A stretch of DNA of 64,000 nt from Aurantiochytrium sp. KH105 (lineage: Eukaryota; Sar; Bigyra; Thraustochytrida; Thraustochytriidae): the NCBI GenBank assembly GCA_003116975.1, contig BGKB01000190.1, forward strand, positions 1 through 64,000. Reading direction: 5' to 3'. A program made the translations under genes and the position numbers. The notes under the pieces were generated by a model that ran no database searches, was not told where the DNA came from, and saw nothing but the letters and a program-made list of their open reading frames with translations. Below are positions 27,480 to 36,832 of this stretch, piece by piece; the first letter of the stretch is position 1, and each line of letters starts with the position of its first letter.

Positions 27480-28375
27480 GCTCCCGGCCTCGGCCTCGAC
27501 TCCGACTCCTGCTCCTGCTCCTGCCGCCGCTGCTGCCGCTGCCCTTTGCGTTCTGAGCCTGCGCGTCTCGGCGCTGCGCTCGTCGTGCTCCTCCTCCTCG
27601 ACGCTATGCCTGTCGTCGAACGGGATAAGGGCCCAAGCAGCGGTCAGGTTTGGCTTGGACCACTTTGTCGGTTAGGTTTGCGCCTCCACGGCAGGCTCTT
27701 CTGCGTGAAGAGGAATGGATGACTGCAGAAAGTGAAAAGAGACCGTGCTGATGAACCCGAGTTCTTGGGACGTAGTATGAGGAGGACGTCTCGAATAGGA
27801 GGATGTTCGCGTTGCTCATTGGTCGGCAGTCGTCGGAGAGTTTGTGAGCGTGAGAAGTAAGACGAAAGATGACGGCAGCTCGGGGCCATTGAGAAAGCAG
27901 CCAGAACGAGCTCACCGATGCTTGAGTGCAACAAACGCCGTATAGGCCTACCAGGGCGTTAAAAATGAGGCATTTATTTACCTCGATCAAAGTTTCGTTT
28001 TGGTTCATCGTTACGAAAACTTTCTGGCTGCCTGCTGCAGGTCCGAGACTCTGAGACCAATTTGAAAGAGAGAGAGCGTCGGAAAAAACGAGCTGATCTC
28101 ACCCTACAAAATTCGGCTCCAACGCAGTCCAAACCACAAAAGCGCGCCTGCGTCTGCGTCTGCGACTTCGGTTGCTACGTTGCTACGTTGGAGTGAAAAG
28201 ACGGGGCCAAACGCAAGGGAACCTGAAAAGCAAAGAAAGGGCCATTGGAAAGGGCCACTGGAAAGCGCCATTGGAAAGCGCCAACCAAAAGAAACAATGC
28301 ACCAAGAAATGGTGAAGAAAAGCTTTATGTTGTCTGTGCACACCACACGTGAAACAGAACTCGACCACGCGTCCG
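27480..28375. promoter_or_regulatory. Divergent promoter region NDUFS4 / Hint gene
   Basis: About 900 bp between starts. It includes a TAGGCCTA palindrome at 27943-27950, GGTCAGGTTTGG/GGTTAGGTTTG sequences near 27640-27680 similar to those at 22550-22575, and a 13-bp tandem repeat carrying inverted CCAAT boxes at 28241-28286. No gene is supported. Confidence 0.5.
28241..28286 (+). repeat. 13-bp tandem repeat with ATTGG (CCAAT) cores
   Basis: Units GCCATTGGAAAGG (28241), GCCACTGGAAAGC (28254), GCCATTGGAAAGC (28267) and the partial GCCAACC (28280). Two units carry ATTGG, the inverted CCAAT box. The block ends 90 bp before the ATG at 28376. Confidence 0.75.
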
Positions 28376-29407
28376 ATGGCGGCGGTGGCGGCGGCGTCCA
28401 GCGGCGTCCAGCGGCGGCCAGGAGCCTCGATGACGAGCGCCGCGCCGCGGAGTGACCGCTGGCAGCGGGCGCTGTGCTTGCCAGCAGTGGCATTGGCGGC
28501 TCTCGCTCTCGGTGTTGCTCTGTCGTCGGCCAGTAAAGGCGTCCCTGATGCGGTGGGCGCCACTGTCGCCACCACTCGCGCTGCCGCTGCAGCAGCTGCC
28601 GTCCGAGAGACGCTCGTGAACGTACAGGGGTGGCAGAGTCTGCCGGTGGCGCAGAGCTTGGACGAAGACCAGGCTTTCGGCCCGCTCTCTGTGGCAGCTC
28701 GTGGAGGCATCGGAGAAGGGAACTATTTTCGGACCTCTCTCAGCGGCAGTAGCCGCCGCTGCAGAAGCAGCAAACCGAAAGGCACCTTTGACGACGACGA
28801 CGGAAAGGACACATATGTGCAGGCAGCCAATGTCCGCGTGGGGGATTATGTCCATGTTGGGGGTGGAACTTTTGAGCCTGTGCTGGCAATCTTGCCACAA
28901 TCTGCTCCGTGCGCTTCGTGTCTAGTGAAAATTACGACCGAGGATGGCAAGGCGCTCGTGCTCAGTGCCTCGCATCTTATGCCGCTCGACGGTGGTCAGA
29001 TGCCCTCTACCCGTATGGCTGTCGGCGATTTCGTCAAGTCGGCCGATGGCAAAAACATCTCGCACGTTGCCGTGGCGTCCATCACGCCTGTGCACTCGCA
29101 GACAAAGGTCCGCATGCCTCTCACGCCGAGCTGTCGTCTCGACGTGAATGGCGTTGTTGTATCATGCGCATCGACGGGAACTGCTCCGCCCAATCTCCTT
29201 GCTGCACTCTTGGTTCCTGTGCGCGTGCTTCATGCTATCATGCCTTTGGCGTGGTACACGGCCATCCACGATCATATTATTATTGCATTTGCCGGACCAC
29301 TCCATTTTCTTCTTGCGATGATCATCTGTGCGCTATTCTTTCGCTTTGCCGAGGTTTCCAACACGGTCAAGTGTATTGTTCACATTCTATTTCACACAAA
29401 TGGGTAA
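28376..29407 (+). CDS. Membrane protein with Hedgehog/intein-type (Hint) domain
   Basis: 343 residues from ATG 28376 (ATG 28430 is also possible; the longer frame begins with GTG). A hydrophobic segment at about 32-53 is a signal anchor or signal peptide. A Hint/Hog-like domain spans about 129-266: VRVGDYVHV, VKITTEDGKALVLSASHLMP with the S-x-x-H version of the Hint T-x-x-H motif (H200), MAVGDFV, and DVNGVVVSCAS, which closely matches the end of the Hog Hint fold. The usual catalytic Cys directly followed by Phe is not obvious; C129 (in SSRRCRSS) is the nearest candidate and lies four residues further from the GD motif than in Hedgehog. A C-terminal hydrophobic segment (about 300-325) follows. 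There is no Hedgehog signalling domain. Autoprocessing is possible but unproven. Confidence 0.75.
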   Translation: MAAVAAASSGVQRRPGASMTSAAPRSDRWQRALCLPAVALAALALGVALSSASKGVPDAVGATVATTRAAAAAAAVRETLVNVQGWQSLPVAQSLDEDQAFGPLSVAARGGIGEGNYFRTSLSGSSRRCRSSKPKGTFDDDDGKDTYVQAANVRVGDYVHVGGGTFEPVLAILPQSAPCASCLVKITTEDGKALVLSASHLMPLDGGQMPSTRMAVGDFVKSADGKNISHVAVASITPVHSQTKVRMPLTPSCRLDVNGVVVSCASTGTAPPNLLAALLVPVRVLHAIMPLAWYTAIHDHIIIAFAGPLHFLLAMIICALFFRFAEVSNTVKCIVHILFHTNG

Positions 29408-29408
29408 T

Positions 29409-30740
29409 TTAAACGAAGGGATAATAACAGGCGAAGAGAGCCGTCCCAAGCAACGTGTAGACGCAGGCCCACGGCACAATCCATTGCTGGGCACGATCTG
29501 AATCTGCTGCGTACCAATAGAGCAACGGGCTTCCCGCAAGAAAGCGTGTGGCAACCTGCACGTGCATACAAAGTAGACAAAAAGACGCGAGAAATCCGAG
29601 ATGGAGCGCAAAGGGTAGCAATATAAAACCACTGTGTTGCTGCTGGGCGCCCCATCGCGCACTTTGAAGCGCCCAAACTAGGCTGGGTGCCGCAAGGACA
29701 AAGTTTGGAGTTTGCTCCGGACGGTAGAACCGGAGGAAGCCCTGATTCCAGTATTCGTCCTGTACAAAACTATAAACATTTGGTAATCTTTCAAGACACC
29801 ACGGTCGTTTTGCGGTCCACGCATCGCCATTCTGTTCATAGCAAAATGCCTGCGCGGCGTACCCAAGGACAGTGCCAAGGGGCACCACGGCCGCCAGTAA
29901 AATGGGCCCTGCGACGCGCACTCCGGCATGGAAGATGGCAAAAGGACGAAATTCTTTTTCCCTGGTCAAGAATGGCCACAACAGACGATAGCCGAGATAA
30001 CCTGCCAAAGTAGCCCCGTTTGAGCGAGTCAGGGTCGCAAGAGCAAAGACCACGCTTGCTCGCCATAAATCTGCGTCAACGTTGGCGCCAATATGGTCGG
30101 CGCGCATCGCCCAGCGCATGCCCACAAAGCTAAAGAGACAAAAGATTGACTCGGTGTATGCGGCAGACATAAAGACGCTCGCTGGTGAAAAACAAAAGAG
30201 CGTTGCGACGCGAAAAGCAAAGCGTGCGTCTTTCTCTGAGCACACTTGGATAGTCAAGTCAAAGAGCGCCAGAGCTGCCAGGACAAAGGCTAAATTCCCA
30301 AGGCAGAGGCCGACGATGACTTGACAGCTGCTGCGCGCGACGTGCATTCCTAGAATGTGGCCAAGCCCTTCACGAAGGGCAGCCCCGCCCACGCGCATGA
30401 GAAAAGGCACGAGAGGGAAAAATGCATGCATTTGCTCGTACTTGTACCCTTCACTAGCTATAAAGCCAAAGTACTCTGCATCCCAGTTCGTCCCGAGAGC
30501 GAGCCAACGTGCCATCGCCGGGCCTTGCCGCAGCTGCGCGCTCGAGTCGTACGGGTTGAGGATTGCGCAGGAGACCCAGGCTAAGGTTAACACCATGGCC
30601 CGACTTGCCAAGGCCACCCCCGTGACTCGACGTCGGAGCGCCGTGACATCGTTGTCCGTTGAGGCCTTCGTCGAACCCTCGCGTCCGGTTCCCCTCGATC
30701 CTATCGCAGCGTCGCCGACCACGTCCGTCTTCGTTGTCAT
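29409..30740 (-). CDS. PIGV: GPI mannosyltransferase 2 (PIG-V family)
   Basis: 443 residues from ATG 30740-30738; the frame beyond it opens with TTG only. PIG-V adds the second mannose (alpha-1,6) to GPI anchors in the ER lumen, using dolichol-phosphate-mannose. Family motifs: NWDAEYFGFIASEGYKYE (residues 85-102) with the conserved W-D pair, AFFPLVPFLMR, CFSPASVFMSAAYTES, and the LTRSNG segment, plus about eight to ten hydrophobic helices. The size matches the family. The stop codon is separated from that of the convergent Hint gene by one base, so their 3'UTRs must overlap. Confidence 0.94.
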   Translation of the reverse strand: MTTKTDVVGDAAIGSRGTGREGSTKASTDNDVTALRRRVTGVALASRAMVLTLAWVSCAILNPYDSSAQLRQGPAMARWLALGTNWDAEYFGFIASEGYKYEQMHAFFPLVPFLMRVGGAALREGLGHILGMHVARSSCQVIVGLCLGNLAFVLAALALFDLTIQVCSEKDARFAFRVATLFCFSPASVFMSAAYTESIFCLFSFVGMRWAMRADHIGANVDADLWRASVVFALATLTRSNGATLAGYLGYRLLWPFLTREKEFRPFAIFHAGVRVAGPILLAAVVPLGTVLGYAAQAFCYEQNGDAWTAKRPWCLERLPNVYSFVQDEYWNQGFLRFYRPEQTPNFVLAAPSLVWALQSARWGAQQQHSGFILLPFALHLGFLASFCLLCMHVQVATRFLAGSPLLYWYAADSDRAQQWIVPWACVYTLLGTALFACYYPFV

Positions 30741-31266
30741 CGCCGTTGATCTTTGCGTTTTAGGTGCGTGTTTTTCCTCCTCGACCCCCTTGCTCAACCC
30801 TACTGCGGCCTACTTGCTACTTACTATACACAACCCTTGGAAGAGGTGGTGGGCAGAGGGGATAATACAACACACTCATTCTGAGAGAGGTGCTATGTGC
30901 TAGATGGTTACGAGCAGGGAGTAAGCTCATGTGCTCTGTGCTCGTTCATTCACACCTCACATTGATTTCATCTTAAAAAATGAATGAGCCTTGGCCCTAC
31001 TCCTATCATCATCATCATCATCATCATTATTAGGCTATGAGTAACAGTAGTAACAGCCACGCAGCAACAGAAGCCGGGCCTTTGCCTCATCCCTCTCGCA
31101 GCACCGGCGAAGCACTTGAAATCAGCGAGAAGGAAGAGACGAATGCATGGAGAATGGTCCTGGTCGTCATCGTTTGAAGGGGCTTTGATTTGTGAGAAAT
31201 ATTCTTCAAGGTCTCCAAAGAAAATGAAAAAAAAACTGGTCAGTCTTTGTGCACATCTTTTCATGA
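30741..31266. other. PIG-V upstream region and SGT1 3' flank
   Basis: About 525 bp without a gene. An ATC trinucleotide repeat lies at about 31004-31028, followed by sequence with AGTAACAGTAGTAACAGC-type repeats. No other feature is recognised. Confidence 0.45.
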
Positions 31267-32659
31267 TTATTCTGCATCGACGTCGTCGTCATCACCAACG
31301 TCGAGCTTGTTGCCTTCATAATTCTTCCACTCCATGCCCTTGGGGGCCGGGCGGTTGCTCTCGTAGTCTTTCTTGGATACTTCGTTCCAGTTTGTGCTGA
31401 GAACGGTACCGCCCGAGGTCTGAAAGCTCTTGACCATGGCGCGACGGGTGTCCTCGCTGGCGTTCTTGTAAATGTCTCGAAAGAGCTTGTTGAGAGCCTC
31501 TTCGCCCTCGGGCTTTTCGTCCTCGTCAATTTCCTTCGAAATGGCATCCCAGTCCTTTTTGCCAGCATAAGGAGTTGGCTTGGGAGCATTCGGAGCACTT
31601 GCAGGGGCCGAAGACCCGGCCATTGCCGTTGACGAACCTGCACCCACCTCAAGCGTTGGCCATTGCCTCGAAGCATCCGCCTTTTTCAAACGCACTTCAA
31701 TCTTTGACCTGCCAACACTCAGCTTCGAAGCCTCAGGAATAACCTCGCCAAAGAGCTGCCAGGTAAGAGTATGTGTCTGCCCCCCCGATTCGAGAGGAAT
31801 TTCCACATTCACAGAAGTGGGGGAAATGGTGTGCTTGACCTCGTCCTGGGGCACCCCTTTGGCACCAATTTCAAACGTCACGTGCGTATTCGACTGGTAC
31901 CAGTCAATTGGAAAATCAGGCACCGCAGCGGCCCCGTTGGGTGCCGATGCAGAAAGAGAGGCAGCTGCTGCCACAGGGTCTGGCCCGGATTTCGATGCGG
32001 CACTGTCGAGTTGAATCTCTTCATCAGAGAGTTCGGCTTCGCACTTGCGCAACCAAGTTCCGAGCGTGCTGAGCGTTTTCTCGTTAGGTGCCAGCGGTTT
32101 GGCAAGGTCAAAGCACTTTTTGGCTTCGAGAAAAGCTCCGCGCTCGAACTTGAGTATGCCGTGGCGAAGATGTGCGTTTGCGCTATCAGGGGCACATTCT
32201 GCGCCTTTCGCCGCGTCTTCCTCTGCGGCTTTCGCGTTGCCTAGCTTGGAGTAAGCTGTCGACCGCTTCAGCAGGTAGTCTGCGTTGGTCGGCTCAGCCT
32301 CTACAGCCTGTGTGCATGCACGGGCAACGTTCACACGTTAGTCTTCGTTCTTCAGTCGGCAAACAGACCTTCTCTCTGGGTGAGAACATTAACCGCAGCA
32401 GCATGGGTCTCCCTGTTCGCTCCTTTTTTCACGACGTGTCCCGCGCGCGCGCGATCGAGGCAAGCTGAGACTGTGAACACGAGCTTGAGGTCACCTCGTC
32501 TCGTTGCGCTGTTTTTTTCGCGAACCCCCACGCGGTCGAACAATCCAGGTCCCCGCGCGTCTCGCCCCCACGTACCTGCGAAAGCTTCTCCAAAGCGGCC
32601 TCCGTCTCCTCCTCAGCCAGCAGCTCGAGGCCCTCCACGTACGCGTCGCGGCCCGCCAT
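31267..32659 (-). CDS. SGT1: SGT1 co-chaperone (SUGT1)
   Basis: Two exons on the minus strand, 32659-32576 and 32307-31267, give 374 residues. The donor is GTACGT and the acceptor CACACAG, in phase 0. SGT1 is an Hsp90 co-chaperone used in kinetochore assembly, SCF ubiquitin ligases and immune-receptor maturation. All three family domains are present in order: TPR repeats (about 1-105; EGLELLAEEETEAALEKLSQ, then ADYLLKRSTAYSKLGNAKAA), a CS domain (about 150-240; IDWYQSNTHVTFEIGAKGV ... KIEVRLKKADASRQWPTLE) and the SGS domain (about 285-374; KDWDAISKEID, LFRDIYKNASEDTRRAM, SFQTSGGTVLSTNW). The first TPR helix is encoded by exon 1, which confirms the splice. It shares a divergent promoter with mitochondrial uL22. 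Confidence 0.94.
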
Positions 32660-33173
32660 GTCTCCGTCCCCGCCCGCTCGCTCGCTCGCGAACCCTCGCT
32701 CTCCTTCTCCCCCTCGTTCGCGATTTGCACTCGCGCTTTCGTTGTCGTCAGCCGGGTCAGCAGGGACAGAGGGCGCGGAACGGCCACGAAAAAAGAACGG
32801 ATCGGTGCGCAAAATAGGGGCGGCGTTCTCCGCGCGCTGCGGCGCATCGCGAGCGAGACTGACGCGAGAATGGCGGCGCCGCAAGCGCGGCCGCAAGTGC
32901 GGCAAAGGCGGGGCCCAAGTCGAGTATAGCGCGCGCAAGGGCCGCCGCGGCCAGTGGCCGCACGAGAGGCGCTGCGACGCAGGCCGCGCGAAAGGCAGGC
33001 AGGCAGGCAGACCTTGACGCTGCGCGGGAGGGCGCGGCTCGGAGGCGTGCGCGTGCGCGGCGGCGCGGCTCGGAGCGGGGCGCGGCGGGAGGGCGAAGGC
33101 GGGCTGGACCCGGCGCGACGAAGAGGCGCATCTTTCGCAGAGGCGCGGACGCAGAAACAAAGCCTCGACGAGG
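32660..33173. promoter_or_regulatory. Divergent promoter SGT1 / uL22m with CGCAAGTG elements
   Basis: About 510 bp, GC-rich toward uL22m. CCGCAAGTGCGG is at 32891-32902 and a diverged CCCAAGTCGAGTATAGCGC at 32913-32931, 23 bp apart. These are the same elements as in the other arrays. A GGCA repeat lies at 32993-33011. Confidence 0.55.
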
Positions 33174-33974
33174 ATGCTGGCTAACGCGGCGCGCGGCGCC
33201 GCCGCCGCCGTCCTGGGCCGCGCGACGCCTGCGGGCGGCGCGTGCAGGCTCGTGAACTCGCGCGGCGCACAGGGCGTGCACGCCATGACCTCGGCGAGCC
33301 TCTGGACGCGCGCGATCTGCCCTGCGGCCGGCCTGACTGGGCACCAGATGCTGCAGCAGCAAGCTGCCCTGCCGGGCGCGACGAGGAGGGCTTTTTCGAC
33401 GGACCTGGACATGGCTAGCGCGGTGGTGGACTCCACGCTCTCGTGGGGTGACCGCGTGGACGAGGCCAAGGTTGGCGCCAAGCTCATGAAGCAGCGCTAC
33501 CCGAAGCGCAACGAACTGGACCTCAAGGAGGTGAATGTGCGCAAGACGTCCATGAAGGGCAGCGTGCAAAAGGCAAACCACTTGGCACGGCTCGTACGCA
33601 AGCTTGCAGTGCCCGAGGCACTCACGCAGCTCCGCTATTGCCGCAAGCTTCGCTCTGTGGAATTTATGCAAATGATCAAGGAGGGCGTCAAGCATGCCGA
33701 GGAGAAGCATGGTCTCACTGCGGACCAGTTGACGGTAGCCATTGTGCAGCTGGGTCGAGGCACCTACCTCAAGCGCCCTGACTTCAAGGGCCGTGGCCGT
33801 ACGGGCAAGATTACCATTCCTTCGACGCACGTGCACATTGTTCTCCGCGAGAAACCGACGCGGACGCACTTTCAGGCGCTCGAGGAGAAGAAACGGGCCG
33901 AGCGCGAAGGCACTCCTTCGCAGGCTTTGCCCGACCTGACTGGGGCTGAGAGCTCCTCTTCGCCGGCACATTAA
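33174..33974 (+). CDS. MRPL22: Mitochondrial ribosomal protein uL22
   Basis: 266 residues, ATG 33174, no intron. uL22 lines the peptide exit tunnel of the large ribosomal subunit. An N-terminal region of about 75 residues is rich in Ala/Arg with RRAFST at its end, resembling a mitochondrial presequence and cleavage region. The uL22 fold follows: KANHLARLVRKLAVPEALTQ, LRYCRKLRSVEF, GVKHAEEKHGLTADQLTV and the signature GRGTYLKRPDFKGRGRTGKI, then PSTHVHIVLRE. The C-terminal tail is short and polar. The presequence plus the bacterial-type signature argue for the organellar rather than cytosolic version. Confidence 0.92.
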   Translation: MLANAARGAAAAVLGRATPAGGACRLVNSRGAQGVHAMTSASLWTRAICPAAGLTGHQMLQQQAALPGATRRAFSTDLDMASAVVDSTLSWGDRVDEAKVGAKLMKQRYPKRNELDLKEVNVRKTSMKGSVQKANHLARLVRKLAVPEALTQLRYCRKLRSVEFMQMIKEGVKHAEEKHGLTADQLTVAIVQLGRGTYLKRPDFKGRGRTGKITIPSTHVHIVLREKPTRTHFQALEEKKRAEREGTPSQALPDLTGAESSSSPAH

Positions 33975-34122
33975 GAAACAGAAGAAAAGAAAAAGCTGAG
34001 TAGAGACACGTAAAGGCTATTTTTTTTTATGAATGAGTATGAAACCAATTGCAAATTCTCAAGACGTCGAGACGTATGCGGGTGCAAATGTATCCATTAT
34101 GGCATGCGATGTGATCGTAGTG
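33975..34122. other. Short convergent 3' region
   Basis: 148 bp between the stops of uL22m and the PH-like membrane protein, with an A/G-rich part and a T8 run. No gene. Confidence 0.4.
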
Positions 34123-34530
34123 TCAGAATTTTGGCGCTGATTCAAGCTTGGATGGCTGCAAGAGCTGAGCGAGACGTTTCGCGTCGCGGACATTGAAGAT
34201 TCGCTTTGTGCCGTCGGTTGTCGAAATTTCAATCCCAGTTCCGCTCTCTGCAATGTAGGATATCGTGCCTTCAGAATTGATGCGGATGCCCCAGCCGCCA
34301 AACTCTCGCAATGGCTGAATCTTCTCGAGAATGCGGACACTGGCAATATCTTCAACAGAAAAGCTCACCGAAGTCCACCTGGTGCTGTACCCGAAACTGA
34401 GCTTCGCATCTTCGAGTCTTACGTGGTACGACCAGAAAAATGGCAACACCGGAAACGCCAGTACGAGAAGCGGCATCCAGACTGGACGCCAGTATTCTTC
34501 AAACGATGCTTCGGCGGCCTTGATTGACAT
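34123..34530 (-). CDS. Small membrane protein with bacterial PH-like domain
   Basis: 135 residues from ATG 34530-34528 (MSIKAAEASFEEYW); the frame continues upstream without an ATG. One hydrophobic segment near residues 17-37 (MPLLVLAFPVLPFFWSYHV) is followed by an all-beta-like segment ending in a helix: KLSFGYSTRWTSVSFSVEDI, ASVRILEKIQPLREF, GIRINSEG, GIEISTTDGTKRIFNVRD, AKRLAQLL. This pattern (strand, strand, GIRI, EISTTDG, then an R-D-A-x2-L helix) is like bacterial PH (bPH) domains behind a membrane helix. Function unknown. It diverges from the cyclin gene. Confidence 0.68.
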   Translation of the reverse strand: MSIKAAEASFEEYWRPVWMPLLVLAFPVLPFFWSYHVRLEDAKLSFGYSTRWTSVSFSVEDIASVRILEKIQPLREFGGWGIRINSEGTISYIAESGTGIEISTTDGTKRIFNVRDAKRLAQLLQPSKLESAPKF

Positions 34531-35024
34531 TCTCTCCCGAGTATATCCAAAAGTTGGAGCAAAGAAGGAGAGACAAGCACGAGGTTCACGAAAGTACCGC
34601 TTGCCGTCTTCGTCACGACCCGGAACGGCACAGCACGGCACGACGCGATACGGCACGGACGGCGGAGGCGGCGGTGGCAGCTGCGGCTGGCGCCTCCCAC
34701 CGTCAAGGATTCTTCGTGTGCGGCTGCCAAAGGTTAGGCGTATTCGAGAACTACGCTTCGTGGAATCGCAGTCGAACGAGTGTCCCCAAGAGAGAAACAA
34801 AAAAGAAAGAACAAGAAGCCATGGAAGAAGAAAAAGAAAAAGACTCGAGAAAAAGAAAACAAACTTGTATCATCATCAACACCAAACCAGCGGCCGTCAG
34901 AAGGAGCAGCGGTGGGCGCCGCGCGGGAGAGTGCGCCGCTCGAGCGCAGCGGAGACAACGCGGGTTAGCGCGCGTCGGAGACGTCTGCGCAGCAGCTCCA
35001 GGACTCGGCGCAAAATAGAGACTC
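34531..35024. promoter_or_regulatory. Divergent promoter PH-like protein / cyclin
   Basis: About 490 bp. It contains CACGGCACGA/GGCACGG repeats (34625-34665) and a long A/G-rich tract (34790-34862) on the + strand upstream of the cyclin ATG. No copy of the CGCAAGTG unit was seen. Confidence 0.45.
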
Positions 35025-35981
35025 ATGTCGGCGGCAAACGTACCCACGAGTAGCGGCGGCGGGGCGAGCGGCAGCGACGCAACCCAAGGCCCGCTGCCGA
35101 TCAAGTGGACGCAGGACGAGCGAAGGGCGCTGATCCTGTGCGGGTGCGCGTACATCAAGCAGCTATGCGACAAGATGGATCTGCAGCTTCTCTCGCAGTG
35201 TACGGCACTGGCTTTCTTTCATCGATTTTATGAAAAGCAGGCTCTCGAGGAGCACGATCGCTTTGTGGTCGGCACAGCCGCCGTGTTTCTGGCCGCCAAA
35301 GTCGAGGAGGACATGAAGAAACTCGACGACGTTGTACGCGCGGCCGTCACGATTCACGACTTTGCGCGGAACGGATGTGTTCACAAGGCCATGCGTGATC
35401 CGCAACGTGTCTTTCGCATGGGCATGATGGATGACGCGCCGATGCCTCGCGAGAAAATGACACGCAAGGTGCTTGAAGAGAAGACTCTTCTTTGCGAGAG
35501 AGTCTTGCTGCACACGCTCTCGTTTGATGTGAGTGTCGTGCACCCGCACGTGAGCGCGGTGGAAATCATTCGCGAGATCGCCAAACCCGGCAAGAAAACA
35601 AATGAGTTCCGGCTCGCGTCTTGGACCTTTCTCAACGACTCAATGTTTACAGACGTTTGTGTGCGCTTCAAGCCGCGGGCGATTGCCGCAGCTTCAGTTC
35701 TTTTGGCTCACTACCTTATTCGCAGCCGAGGGCCAGGTAAAACAGTGCAAGCGAGCCGTGAGATTTCGGATGCGATTGAACGCGACCACTTGCGGCCCAA
35801 TGCAAGCTCACTTTTTGGGTTTCCCAAGGAGCAGATTGAGGAGATCGTGCATCGCATTCTCGACGTCTACGAGCGGCCTCGGCCTTTTGATCGTACAGAG
35901 GCTTCTCTCGCGCAATCACTCGCGCAGTCACCTTTCGGGGACACTGGGTCCGCAGCCAAGAAAGCGCGCATCTCGGCATGA
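35025..35981 (+). CDS. Cyclin of the K/T/L (transcriptional CDK) type
   Basis: 318 residues, single exon, ATG 35025. Residues ~28-130 form a cyclin box: RRALILCGCAYIKQLCDKM, LSQCTALAFFHRFYEKQ, then FVVGTAAVFLAAKVEEDMKK with the canonical LAAKVEE motif. A second cyclin fold follows (CERVLLHTLSFDVSVVHPHV, then FKPRAIAAASVLLAHYLI). The sequence pattern, with HRFY, LAAKVEE and LHTLSFD, fits cyclins that activate CDK9/CDK12/CDK11 for RNA polymerase II phosphorylation or splicing. I cannot separate K, T and L types. The C-terminal tail ends in a basic AAKKARISA that could aid nuclear import. Confidence 0.85.
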   Translation: MSAANVPTSSGGGASGSDATQGPLPIKWTQDERRALILCGCAYIKQLCDKMDLQLLSQCTALAFFHRFYEKQALEEHDRFVVGTAAVFLAAKVEEDMKKLDDVVRAAVTIHDFARNGCVHKAMRDPQRVFRMGMMDDAPMPREKMTRKVLEEKTLLCERVLLHTLSFDVSVVHPHVSAVEIIREIAKPGKKTNEFRLASWTFLNDSMFTDVCVRFKPRAIAAASVLLAHYLIRSRGPGKTVQASREISDAIERDHLRPNASSLFGFPKEQIEEIVHRILDVYERPRPFDRTEASLAQSLAQSPFGDTGSAAKKARISA

Positions 35982-36832
35982 TGCAGGTTTTGTTGGACGC
36001 TTTCAAAAACACAACCAAAACAAAATCGAATCAACCAAGAAGAGGCAATTGACGAATGCAGCTCAGGCTTTTCGCGATGCCCCTTCTTAATCTGTACTTT
36101 GTAACCAATAAAAAGAGAGTGGACAAAAAGAAGTGGAGAGGGAAGCTTGAACTATCGCCCCGCTTGTCATATGCGAGCCATAATAGAAGGCGAAGGTGGC
36201 GATGACGAGTCTGTCGATATGGAAATCAAGACAGGGCTCAAATGTCGCTTGAGAAAAATAGGAAAAGCAAAAGGAAAAGAATAGAGATGGTTGTCGGCAG
36301 ACATGAGACGCAGTGGACAGTTGATCCTCGAGGGGACGCGTGCACGTTTTGAGCAGGTTCAACGCACTCTGTCACCTGAAAGGGAACATTTTTATTAAAG
36401 TAGGCCTATTGTGGAAAGTTCTAAAAAGGCACGCTATGATTGATGTTTCGAAGTGGTTGGTGCCTCACAAAAAGTGCCGGAACCCTCCTACACGCGTCCA
36501 GTCAGCGTAGACGTGTCCAACCCGAACTGACACAGTGAAAAAGCGAATTCTCGGCGATTCCCTGATGCTTTGCGCGGCGACCATTCTACACCATACATCA
36601 TTCCTCGTTACGAGTCGGCAGGTGTGCTCGATCATAAAGAAATTGCCGATGCGCGCGTACATTCACCAGAGACTCACTCGATCTGAGGCGCCTCCTCATC
36701 TCCTCAAGAAGCTTGTTGCCACGAGAACACACAGACACACAAGAAGAAAGACACATACATAAGATGAGGGGATCGGATAGGCACAGCACGACGCCTGCTC
36801 ACGGAAAAGTGCGGTCACGAGGTTGCGCTCGA
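35982..36832. other. Convergent 3' region cyclin / GRK
   Basis: About 850 bp. AATAAA (AACCAATAAAAAG) occurs about 120 bp after the cyclin stop, and a TAGGCCTA palindrome lies at 36402-36409. Short frames on both strands show no recognisable protein. Confidence 0.45.
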
